A stretch of 64,000 nucleotides of DNA from Paenibacillus kribbensis (lineage in GTDB: Bacteria; Bacillota; Bacilli; Paenibacillales; Paenibacillaceae), in the NCBI RefSeq assembly GCF_002240415.1, contig NZ_CP020028.1, forward strand, positions 811,501-875,500. The letters are read 5' to 3'. A program made the translations under genes and the position numbers. The notes beneath the pieces are model-generated. The model did no database searches. It had not been told where the DNA came from and was given only the letters and a program-made list of their open reading frames with translations. Positions 19,316 through 26,998 of the stretch are shown one piece after another (the stretch's first letter is position 1; the number at the start of each line of letters is the position of its first letter).

Positions 19316-20722
19316 TTGGAAAAAAACACCACGATTCGCGCAGAAATTGAAAAGTATATTCAAAGTGAAGGTATTTCGATGCAGTGTTTTGCAGATGCTT
19401 CCAAGGTAAATCCGGGTACACTCAGCGGTATTCTTAACCGGAACCCTCCACGGCCCATTTCAGTTAATCAGCTTGATCTAATCACCGAGGCCATGGGATT
19501 GGAAGAAGGAGCTTTGTTCGAGATGTATGTGGATGAATGCTTTGTTCATTCCTTGCCGCACTGGCGAAGGCTGCGTCCGTTTCTTCTCCGTTGCTCGGAG
19601 TTGAACAAGCTGGACTGCATACGTAGTGTGCTTGGCTATCTGATGGATGATTTATCGAATATTCCGGCTATTTTTGAGACAGCAGAAGAGATGTTTGAGA
19701 ATGTTCGATATGAAGCCTCCATGCTTCTGTATGATTGTGTTATCGAGAGTGAGAAGTATACCCATTCCGAACGCTTGGCGATCAGCTATTTTCGTATTTT
19801 CCAGGTTCAGATTAAGGATAACAAGCGGAACTTGAAGGCTGCTGTACAATTCCATTTATACCGCAGCCGTCTACCGGAAACATACGCATTGGAAGGCTTA
19901 CATATGCTGTCCCAAGTGTTTGCGTCAAAAATGCAATGGTCCGAGATGGAAATGTATGCGGATGAGCTAAGAGAACTGGCGCAGGCATTGTATCGTAATC
20001 GGAATCGATTTGGGGATGAACACCTGGAGCTGCTTAAGCCGCTCGTTTATTACTATGCCCAGGGGCATCTGCTAAAGGCTAGCTGCTATGAGTTTCAGGG
20101 CAGATATGAGGAATCCAAGCAATGGATTGAAGGTTATGCAGATTTAAGCTGGCTTGAGGGCTTGGACGAGGAAGGCTGGAAAGTAGTCGAAATGCACCGT
20201 GTATATGCTCGGGGCAATCGACTTTGTATTGAAATTAAAATGGGTAACACTTCTGCAATCTATGAGTATATTACTTATTTGCGCGAGCATCCGGATGAGA
20301 CGCTGGAAGGCTTGAACACATTGCTTGAATCAGCGAACCGGTTCGGTTATTTTGTGGATGCAGAGCTGGGACTGTTCAGTCAGCAGCTCGAGAGCTTCTG
20401 GGAGCTTGCACCGGAACAATGGGACACTCATTATCACAAGCACTTTAATGCATTTCGCTTTGCATCCTTTTGCAAGGTGTATGCGGAATATCATTTTCGA
20501 AAGGGAGATTTCTCTGAGGGATTGGGACAAGCACTGCACTGCTTACAGCTGTCTGTAGATAATAGCTATACCGAGCATATCATCGGTTGTATGGCCCTAT
20601 TTGAGCAGCACCGGAATTTTGCTACTCCGGAACAGCAGCATTTGTATCAAAGCCTCTGTCTCGGCGTACGGAAAAATGAAAAGAATCATGCCTATGATCA
20701 CAGTACCGGTGGATATTCGTAA
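19316..20722 (+). CDS. Xre-type regulator with long helical C-terminal domain
   Basis: 468 aa from a TTG at 19316 after GAGGGGGTG. Residues about 5-65 form an Xre/HTH_3 DNA-binding domain (SMQCFADASKVNPGTLSGILN). The remaining 400 residues are predicted almost all helical, with repeated aromatic/Leu patterns resembling TPR-like arrays (for example KPLVYYYAQGHLLKASCYEFQGRYEESKQWIEGY). This layout recalls RRNPP-type peptide-sensing regulators, but I see no convincing signal-peptide gene nearby and the family is not established. It is monocistronic, with its own promoter and terminator. Confidence 0.75.
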   Translation: MEKNTTIRAEIEKYIQSEGISMQCFADASKVNPGTLSGILNRNPPRPISVNQLDLITEAMGLEEGALFEMYVDECFVHSLPHWRRLRPFLLRCSELNKLDCIRSVLGYLMDDLSNIPAIFETAEEMFENVRYEASMLLYDCVIESEKYTHSERLAISYFRIFQVQIKDNKRNLKAAVQFHLYRSRLPETYALEGLHMLSQVFASKMQWSEMEMYADELRELAQALYRNRNRFGDEHLELLKPLVYYYAQGHLLKASCYEFQGRYEESKQWIEGYADLSWLEGLDEEGWKVVEMHRVYARGNRLCIEIKMGNTSAIYEYITYLREHPDETLEGLNTLLESANRFGYFVDAELGLFSQQLESFWELAPEQWDTHYHKHFNAFRFASFCKVYAEYHFRKGDFSEGLGQALHCLQLSVDNSYTEHIIGCMALFEQHRNFATPEQQHLYQSLCLGVRKNEKNHAYDHSTGGYS

Positions 20723-20755
20723 TTCCAATTCATGCGAGCTCTTCATATAACACTT

Positions 20756-20797
20756 ACGAGGATGTTCCCGTTCCAGAGGGGAATGTCCTCGTTTTTT
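20756..20797 (+). terminator. Terminator after the Xre-type regulator
   Basis: ACGAGGA-TG-TTCCC pairs with GGGAA-TG-TCCTCGT, and a T6 run follows. Confidence 0.85.
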
Positions 20798-20913
20798 AGC
20801 TGTTGCTGATTTTTGTGACTTTTGGCATGGAAAAGACGCTTTGGTGCGTTGACAAGTTTCGTATGCGGGATTAGGATAAATGCAGCACAGAAAGTGAAGG
20901 AGAGCATGTACAA

Positions 20914-21723
20914 ATGACGATTCCCAAAACATTAACGATAGCGGGCTCCGACACAAGCGGAGGAGCGGGTATTCAGGCAGACCTGAAAACCTTTCAGGAG
21001 CTTGGCGTATATGGCATGACCGTATTGACAACCGTAGTTGCGATGGGACCTAAAACCTGGGACCATCTTGTATATCCTGTTGCGTTGGATGTGGTAGAAG
21101 CACAACTGCGCACTGTATTGGAAGGTATCGGTTTTGATGCGATGAAAACCGGAATGCTTGGTTCCGTTGATATTATCGAGCTGGTAGCCAGCCATTTGAA
21201 AAAGCATGATCTGAAGCGGATCGTCATTGACCCGGTTATGGTCTGCAAAGGTACGGATGAAGTGCTTCAGCCGGAAAATACAGAGGCGATGCTGGAATTG
21301 TTAATTCCTGGCGCTGACCTGGTAACGCCGAACTTGTTCGAGGCTTCGCAGCTGGCGAAGAATGGACCCATCACGACGCTGGAGCAGATGCAGGAAGCGG
21401 CTGCCATTATCCATGAGCGCGGAGCGAAGCACGTGCTGATCAAGGATCGTGGTAAAATTCGCGCAGGCAAAGCGATGGATCTGCTGTATGACGGAATCAC
21501 TTTTGACTGGTTTGAAGCGGATGTAGTAAAAACGAGCTTTACCCATGGTGCAGGCTGCACCACTTCCGCAGCGGTAACGGCTGGTTTAGCCCAAGGGCTG
21601 ACTGTACGTGAAGCGGTGGATCAGGCCAAGAAATTTATCACACAGGCCATTGAAGGCAGCTTCAAGCTGAATGAATTCGTTGGTCCGACCCTACATGCTG
21701 CACACCGTTTACAAAATCAATAA
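20914..21723 (+). CDS. pdxK: Pyridoxine / hydroxymethylpyrimidine kinase
   Basis: 269-aa ribokinase-fold kinase of the ThiD/PdxK group. The N-terminal IAGSDTSGGAGIQADLKTFQELGVYG and the C-terminal anion-hole block TSFTHGAGCTTSAAVTAGLAQG, holding the catalytic region, are clear. DPVMVCKGTDEVLQPEN is also typical. B. subtilis PdxK of the same length phosphorylates pyridoxal, pyridoxine and HMP. The GAGC-type Cys is present; whether this copy serves vitamin B6 or thiamin cannot be told from context, as neither pathway is adjacent. Confidence 0.88.
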   Translation: MTIPKTLTIAGSDTSGGAGIQADLKTFQELGVYGMTVLTTVVAMGPKTWDHLVYPVALDVVEAQLRTVLEGIGFDAMKTGMLGSVDIIELVASHLKKHDLKRIVIDPVMVCKGTDEVLQPENTEAMLELLIPGADLVTPNLFEASQLAKNGPITTLEQMQEAAAIIHERGAKHVLIKDRGKIRAGKAMDLLYDGITFDWFEADVVKTSFTHGAGCTTSAAVTAGLAQGLTVREAVDQAKKFITQAIEGSFKLNEFVGPTLHAAHRLQNQ

Positions 21724-21836
21724 GTATACAAAATCAATAAGCATAACAAAGAGGTCTTATAAATCTCCATTAGGCTGCATATATATAATAATTGCTTGAG
21801 GCAAAGATATCTATGAGATAAGAGCCAGCCTGGCTC

Positions 21837-21888
21837 CTCAAAAGCCGCAGTACTTGGTATTGCGGCTTTTGAGGTTGTCTTTTTTTTG
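21837..21888 (+). terminator. Strong terminator after pdxK
   Basis: CTCAAAAGCCGCA / TGCGGCTTTTGAG is a perfect 13-bp stem (21837-21849/21861-21873) followed by a T-rich tract. A smaller AGCC/GGCT hairpin precedes it. Confidence 0.9.
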
Positions 21889-21966
21889 AGCTATTGCTTC
21901 CAGTTTTGTCTAATCGTACTGTATAATAGGCATCAGGTTTATTACACTAAGGGGGGAACGAAAGCA

Positions 21967-23664
21967 ATGACATTATTCAGCCAAATGGCCTACAGCCGAC
22001 CAGAGCAGCCTGAAATTGAACAGCGGTTTAAAACGCTGTTGCAGCAGTTTCGCGAGGCAGACAGCGTAGAACGTCAAAATGAAGTGATTCATGCGATTAA
22101 CAAGCTGCGCAGTCATGTGGAAACGCAATTGCAATTGGTGGAAGTTCGGCACTCCATTAATACGGAGGATGCCTTTTACAAAGCGGAGCAAGAGTATGCT
22201 GATGATTTCATGCCGGTAATCCAGGAGTATGTAACGGATTACTACCGGGCATTGGTGGACTCTCCGTTCAGAGCCGAACTGGAGAGCCAATGGGGCAGCC
22301 AGCTGTTCAGTATTGCCGAGGTAGCACTCAAGTCGTTCCACCCGGATATTATTGAGGATTTGCAGCAGGAAAATAAGCTGACCTCCGAATATGCCCAGCT
22401 CATTGCGTCTGCCAAGATCCAGTTTGAAGGACAAGAACGCACGTTGGCGCAGCTTTTGCCATTTGAATTGGATACCAACCGGGAAACACGCAAACAAGCA
22501 TCCGAGGCCAAATATCAATTTATGAGCGAGCATGAGGACGAGCTGGATCGGATTTATGATGAACTGGTCAAGGTACGCACACGCATGGCACATAAGCTGG
22601 GCTACGACAACTTCGTAGAACTGGGCTATGCCCGTTTGGGACGTACAGATTACAATGCCACCATGGTTGCCAATTTCCGCGAGCAGGTGCTGAAGCACAT
22701 TGTTCCCCTGGCAACCAAGCTGAAGGAGCGTCAGCGCGAGCGCATCGGTGTGGAACGGCTGCGCTATTATGATGAAGGCTTCAACTTCCTGTCAGGCAAC
22801 CCTACGCCAAAAGGTGACCCGAAGTGGATCCTTCGTAATGGAGCACGTATGTATGAGGAGCTTTCACCGGAAACACATGAATTTTTCAGCTTTATGATCG
22901 AACGGGAATTAATGGACTTGATCAGCAAAAAGGGTAAGCAAAGCGGTGGCTATTGTACCTTTTTGAGCGAATATGGTACGCCGTTTATTTTCTCCAATTT
23001 TAATGGTACATCCGGTGACATCGACGTATTGACGCATGAAGCAGGTCATGCCTTCCAGGTCTATGAGAGCCGCCATTTTGAAATTCCGGAGTATCACTGG
23101 CCAACGATGGAGGCGGCTGAGATCCATTCCATGAGTATGGAATTTTTCGCATGGCCTTGGATGAAGCTGTTCTTTGAAGAAGATACGGACAAATATCACT
23201 TTGAACATCTGTCCTCTTCGTTGCTGTTCGTACCTTACGGCGTAGCCGTAGACGAATTCCAGCATGCCGTATATGAGCATCCGGATTGGACACCGGCCGA
23301 GCGTAAAAGCGCATGGCGCTCCATTGAACGCAAGTATAAACCGCATCTGGACTATGAAGGCAATGAGTATCTGGAGCAGGGCGGATTTTGGCACAAGCAG
23401 GGGCATATTTTTCAATCCCCGTTCTACTATATTGACTACACACTCGCGCAATTGTGCGCATTCCAGTTCTGGAAACGTATGAGCATCGACCGGACAGCGG
23501 CGTGGGAGGATTATTTGAAGCTGTGCCGTGCCGGGGGGAGCCGATCTTTTACCGGATTGGTTGAGCTGGCTGGACTGATCTCGCCGTTCCAGGACGGCTG
23601 TATCGCCTCTGTGATCGGAGAAATCGAAGCGTGGCTGAACAGCGTGGATGATAAAAAGCTGTAA
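21967..23664 (+). CDS. M3-family oligoendopeptidase
   Basis: 565 aa from the ATG at 21967 (AAGGGGGG upstream); the longer open frame from 21886 overlaps the terminator and is not used. It is a cytosolic zinc peptidase that degrades short peptides. HEAGH starts at about residue 357, with a downstream Glu ligand in the ME[AS]AEIHSMSMEFF block. The family is PepF-like (M3B). No signal peptide. It is flanked by terminators on both sides, so it is a single-gene unit. Confidence 0.9.
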   Translation: MTLFSQMAYSRPEQPEIEQRFKTLLQQFREADSVERQNEVIHAINKLRSHVETQLQLVEVRHSINTEDAFYKAEQEYADDFMPVIQEYVTDYYRALVDSPFRAELESQWGSQLFSIAEVALKSFHPDIIEDLQQENKLTSEYAQLIASAKIQFEGQERTLAQLLPFELDTNRETRKQASEAKYQFMSEHEDELDRIYDELVKVRTRMAHKLGYDNFVELGYARLGRTDYNATMVANFREQVLKHIVPLATKLKERQRERIGVERLRYYDEGFNFLSGNPTPKGDPKWILRNGARMYEELSPETHEFFSFMIERELMDLISKKGKQSGGYCTFLSEYGTPFIFSNFNGTSGDIDVLTHEAGHAFQVYESRHFEIPEYHWPTMEAAEIHSMSMEFFAWPWMKLFFEEDTDKYHFEHLSSSLLFVPYGVAVDEFQHAVYEHPDWTPAERKSAWRSIERKYKPHLDYEGNEYLEQGGFWHKQGHIFQSPFYYIDYTLAQLCAFQFWKRMSIDRTAAWEDYLKLCRAGGSRSFTGLVELAGLISPFQDGCIASVIGEIEAWLNSVDDKKL

Positions 23665-23673
23665 GCATAGCTA

Positions 23674-23733
23674 AAAAGGGCATTTCGCTTACCTGTCAAA
23701 GCTAAAAGCTTGCAGGTGGCGGAATGCCCTTTT
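23674..23733. terminator. Bidirectional terminator
   Basis: AAAAGGGCATTTCGC...ACCTG pairs with CAGGT...GCGGAATGCCCTTTT. There are T-rich ends on both strands, and it separates the convergent peptidase and dioxygenase genes. Confidence 0.85.
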
Positions 23734-23751
23734 GTGCAAATGAAAATTCAA

Positions 23752-24723
23752 TTAACGTTTGGTGTTAAGCGGCTTGAGATTAGCCTCAATAGATTCGCGG
23801 CGCGGCTCCAAAAATGGCGGCAACGACAGGGATTCTCCCAAAAACTCCAATTCCTCGTCGGTGTCAAAGCCGGGTCCATCGGTAGCCAATTCAAACAGAA
23901 TGCCGTTGGGCTCACGGAAGTACAAGGAACGGAAATAAAAGCGATCAACAAAGCCAGAGTTGGAAATTTGCAACTGGCTAATACGTTCTACCCATTCTTT
24001 AAGCTCTTCCTCGGTTTCAACACGGAAGGCTACGTGATGCACACTGCCTCGTCCTGGCCGCTCTTGTGGGAGGTCGTTGCGTTCTTCCAGATGAACTTCA
24101 GTTCCGGTACCGCCTTCACCCGTCTCATAAATGACCACATCCGGCTGTCCGGCAACGGGAGAAGGATAGGAGTCCTTTTTGCGGAAGCCCATAACCTGTT
24201 CAAGAATGAGAATTGTATTCTCCGCTTTGGGAATGGTCAGATGAACCGGGCCAAGTCCCACAATGGCGTATTCGGCAGGGACAGGGCTTTTCTCCCAAGG
24301 CGTCCCGCCGCGCACACCGTTATCATGCTCATCCGAAACGAGGAAGAAGCGTTGTCCTTCAAAATCCTCGAACGAAAGCGCCAGGCGTCCCGCTTGATCC
24401 GTAATTTCGCCATGTTTTACATCCAACTGCTCAAAGCGGTTTTTCCAGTAATCCAGTGCCTTGTCATTTGGTACGCGCAGGGAGAGTGCCGAAATGCTGT
24501 TATTCCCTGTACGAGTTTGTCCGGCATGTGGAATTTCAAAAAATGTAACTTCCGTCCCCGCAGTTCCACGCTCATCTCCGTAAAAGAGGTGATACACGCT
24601 AACATCATCCTGGTTCACCGTTTTCTTGATCAGCCGAAGCCCCATAACCTGAGTATAAAAATCAACATTTTTAGCCGCCGCCGCTGTAATCGCCGATACG
24701 TGATGCAATCCTAACAGTTTCAT
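23752..24723 (-). CDS. Ring-cleaving dioxygenase of the MhqO type (two VOC domains)
   Basis: 323 aa with two tandem VOC/glyoxalase modules. The first starts GLHHVSAITAAAAKNVDFY and the second GPVHLTIP. Metal-ligand candidates include His8 (LHHV), His in GSVHHVAF and Glu in GILFELATDGPGF. B. subtilis MhqO/MhqA/MhqE proteins of this type detoxify quinone-like compounds under MhqR control. An MhqR-like operator overlaps its promoter here. AAGGAGGA precedes the ATG. It is transcribed alone. Confidence 0.88.
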   Translation of the reverse strand: MKLLGLHHVSAITAAAAKNVDFYTQVMGLRLIKKTVNQDDVSVYHLFYGDERGTAGTEVTFFEIPHAGQTRTGNNSISALSLRVPNDKALDYWKNRFEQLDVKHGEITDQAGRLALSFEDFEGQRFFLVSDEHDNGVRGGTPWEKSPVPAEYAIVGLGPVHLTIPKAENTILILEQVMGFRKKDSYPSPVAGQPDVVIYETGEGGTGTEVHLEERNDLPQERPGRGSVHHVAFRVETEEELKEWVERISQLQISNSGFVDRFYFRSLYFREPNGILFELATDGPGFDTDEELEFLGESLSLPPFLEPRRESIEANLKPLNTKR

Positions 24724-24803
24724 GTCATTGTCCTCCTTGGTTTTTATATGATTCGTTTTTTCAAAGTAAAATAAACAGTCGTTAACTTTTCTTTATAATT
24801 TAT

Positions 24804-24821
24804 TATCTTGATATTAAGATA
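24804..24821 (-). promoter_or_regulatory. MhqR-like operator
   Basis: TATCTTGATATTAAGATA is an imperfect 18-bp palindrome close to the TATCTCGAATTCGAGATA type bound by B. subtilis MhqR. It covers the -10 box of the dioxygenase promoter. The regulator is not encoded in this window. Confidence 0.6.
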
Positions 24822-24844
24822 AATGATTTTTGGTTGTTTGTCAA
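24816..24844 (-). promoter_or_regulatory. Sigma-A promoter of the dioxygenase gene
   Basis: On the minus strand: TTGACA (24844-24839), 17 bp, TATCTT (24821-24816). The -10 is embedded in the MhqR-like palindrome. Confidence 0.75.
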
Positions 24845-24999
24845 CACATCAAAAAATAAAAAAAATCGACTTAATAGTTACCTATGCGCCACTACGCAGC
24901 CGGATGGTGCTTCCCATCGCCACCGCCCCGCTTGTACAGCACCATTCCGCCTACTCCGTTTTTATGTTCATTTTTCGAGTTTATTATATAGAGCATTAA

Positions 25000-25031
25000 T
25001 AATGTAATAATGTAGTAACGTAGTAATGTAG
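25000..25031 (+). repeat. Tandem octamer, four copies
   Basis: TAATGTAA, TAATGTAG, TAACGTAG and TAATGTAG follow one another without a gap. The role is unknown. Confidence 0.75.
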
Positions 25032-25092
25032 TTAAAAATAAATTGAATCAAGCGAAGCGATGAAATCCGTTTTTCAACTACCTTACCTCCCC

Positions 25093-25308
25093 ACGCAGAT
25101 GTGGTAGTGGAATGGCGGGAAGTCAGCGAAGCGGAGGATTTGAATCTGTAGAAGCGTCAGCGTTCGCCTTTGCCACGGGATTCTTACCACTTTATGTCCC
25201 ATCCAATCCAAAGAATCCCGTGGCAACAGCGATCGTAAGATCAAATCATTCGCGCAGCGCCACTTCCCACGAAACCCACCACACTCACCATTCCCACCAC
25301 ACTCTGCA
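25093..25308. repeat. Large imperfect palindrome, possible mobile hairpin element
   Basis: The core is a perfect 16-bp inverted repeat: TTGCCACGGGATTCTT (25170-25185) and AAGAATCCCGTGGCAA (25211-25226). Outside it, 25118-25150 and 25236-25268 match in inverted orientation with few gaps (GGGAAGT...GCG...GATTTGA...TCT). The outermost parts (GCAGATGTGGT... near 25095 and CACCACACTCTGC near 25300) match again. It has no coding sense I can support. It is a candidate MITE or a long RNA hairpin. Confidence 0.6.
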
Positions 25309-25408
25309 CACACCTTGCTACTCCTCGATAAAACAGCTACGATATAGCCAAAGACAGGCGTAGGATCAATAACCGCCGTCCTGCATACAGATCAGGAGGA
25401 GTATTTTC

Positions 25409-26734
25409 ATGTATACGATTGGAGTAGTGGGTCCGAAACCCTCAATTGATCGGATCATAGAGGTGGGGCGTGAGTATGCAGATACGGCGAAGCTAATCCC
25501 TTATCCGTATGAAAATCTGGTGGAAGCAGCGGCTATCATCCCGGCTCACCGTGGAGAGGTGAGTGGATGGCTTTTTACCGGACCTATTCCTTACATGGCA
25601 GTGAAACCGCAGCTTAAAGACTCTGATAGTATCGTATATTGCTCCCCGACAGGAGCCAGCCTGTACAAAGGGATTCTCCATCTTTTAAAGGATACATCTC
25701 CTGCAATTAAGCGCATATCGCTGGATATGGTGGAGCTAGAGGAGTTTAACCTGCAGGAATCGCTGGATGAGCTGGAACTGCCGGAATCCATGTTTGCTAT
25801 CCATATGTTCGAGATCAAGCAGGATGGACACCGGGACAAGCAACAGGAAACGGAATTAGCCGATGCTCACATCAAAATGTGGGAGAGTGGGCAGACGCAG
25901 GCAGCTCTGACCTGTATGCATGCAGTGCATAAAAGGCTGCTGGAACGGGGTGTGCCCTGCAGTAAAATTGATGTGACCCGTATGGAAATCCGTCAAGCGC
26001 TTCGTATTAGCATCGAGAAGCAGCGAGCCTCCTACTTTAAAGATAGCCAGATTGGCGTGCAAATCATAGAAATAGAGAACCTGGACAAGGTGTCAGGGCG
26101 TTCAGGCGCAAAATATTATGTACAGCTGCTGGAATTGGAGATCAAGCGTGTGCTGCTGGAGTTTTGTGACAAGCTGGATGGCTCTCTTCTGGAGAATGGA
26201 AATGGTCGATACCAGATATTTGGCTCGCGCGGGGCGATGGAGCGGGAAATTGCTGCTCTGCGTGAAGCGGTATTTCGGCTGGAGACAGAGGTAGACCAGC
26301 CTGTGGCGGTTGGCATAGGCTTTGGCGAAACGGCCCTTTCGGCGGAGCAGCACGCACGCAAGGCGATTCAGACGGCCAAAGAGAGAGAAGTTGGCGATAT
26401 TATCATCGTGAGGGCGGACGGAACTGTGGTTGAATCGGCTGGAGGGCAGGATGAACTGGAGTATGAATATCGTACAGAGGACCGGGAACTGCTGGATCGC
26501 TTAAATCAGGCTGCGGTCAGCATCCGTACGTATCGCAAAATCGAGGCGCTTGCCCGACGCAAGGGATGGGGAAGCTTTAGCGCATCGGATTTGGCCGCCG
26601 ATTTGTCCATGACAGTCCGCAATGCACAGCGCATTATGCTGGGGCTGGTGGAAAATGGACTGGCCCTTGCTACAGGCGGAGAACTCCAGACGAGTCGTGG
26701 ACGGCCGCGTAAAATTTATCAGCTCAAGCGGTAA
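25409..26734 (+). CDS. Transcriptional regulator with a cyclase-like domain and C-terminal winged helix
   Basis: 441 aa from the ATG at 25409 after AGGAGGAG. Residues 1-190 form an alpha/beta sensor-like region (MYTIGVVGPKPSIDRIIEVG), unassigned. Residues about 205-330 resemble a degenerate GGDEF/GTP-cyclohydrolase III-type fold: GNGRYQIFGS where the catalytic loop would be, then AVGIGFGETALSAEQHARKA. The last 70 residues are a winged helix (FSASDLAADLSMTVRNAQRIM) ending SRGRPRKIYQL. It precedes the abgTAB genes, with operator-like palindromes in between, and is their likely regulator. The family name is not known to me. Confidence 0.7.
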   Translation: MYTIGVVGPKPSIDRIIEVGREYADTAKLIPYPYENLVEAAAIIPAHRGEVSGWLFTGPIPYMAVKPQLKDSDSIVYCSPTGASLYKGILHLLKDTSPAIKRISLDMVELEEFNLQESLDELELPESMFAIHMFEIKQDGHRDKQQETELADAHIKMWESGQTQAALTCMHAVHKRLLERGVPCSKIDVTRMEIRQALRISIEKQRASYFKDSQIGVQIIEIENLDKVSGRSGAKYYVQLLELEIKRVLLEFCDKLDGSLLENGNGRYQIFGSRGAMEREIAALREAVFRLETEVDQPVAVGIGFGETALSAEQHARKAIQTAKEREVGDIIIVRADGTVVESAGGQDELEYEYRTEDRELLDRLNQAAVSIRTYRKIEALARRKGWGSFSASDLAADLSMTVRNAQRIMLGLVENGLALATGGELQTSRGRPRKIYQLKR

Positions 26735-26777
26735 CGAAATCAACACGGAATGCGATAGAACTATAAAAGCATTGATG

Positions 26778-26827
26778 AAAGCTCTTGAAGAACAGGTGAA
26801 GTAACCTGACCTCTGGGAGCTTTTTTT
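26778..26827 (+). terminator. Terminator after the regulator gene
   Basis: AAAGCTC pairs with GGGAGCTTT around an inner AGGT/ACCT hairpin, followed by a T7 run. Confidence 0.75.
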
Positions 26828-26880
26828 GTAGATGAATCTGCTTGAATTTAGCATGATAAAAAAATTATATAACGTTGATA

Positions 26881-26897
26881 TGTTATTAAATATAACA
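26881..26897 (+). promoter_or_regulatory. Palindrome upstream of the abgT promoter
   Basis: TGTTAT-TAAAT-ATAACA has perfect 6-bp arms and lies just upstream of the -35 box. It is a candidate operator for the upstream regulator. Confidence 0.45.
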
Positions 26898-26903
26898 AAA
26901 GTA

Positions 26904-26932
26904 TTGAAACGGCTCGAAACCAAAGATATAAT
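26904..26932 (+). promoter_or_regulatory. Sigma-A promoter of the abgTAB operon
   Basis: TTGAAA (26904-26909), 17 bp, TATAAT (26927-26932). Confidence 0.75.
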
Positions 26933-26943
26933 ATGTCAAAACC

Positions 26944-26977
26944 ATTAAGCGAAAAAGTCGTTAAATATTCGCTTAAT
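26944..26977 (+). promoter_or_regulatory. Inverted repeat in the abgT leader
   Basis: ATTAAGCGA (26944-26952) and TCGCTTAAT (26969-26977) are perfect 9-bp arms 16 bp apart, just after the predicted start site. It could be an operator or a leader hairpin; there is no T-run. Confidence 0.5.
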
Positions 26978-26998
26978 AGCGCCAAGAGGGGGACAAAC

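Noticed and set aside
20731..20808. 25-codon peptide after the Xre-type gene as a Phr-like signal
   Set aside because: The frame runs through the terminator stem and has no ribosome site or secretion signal.
25112..25363. 83-codon open frame inside the palindrome
   Set aside because: Low-complexity His/Thr repeats produced by the palindrome; no ribosome site.
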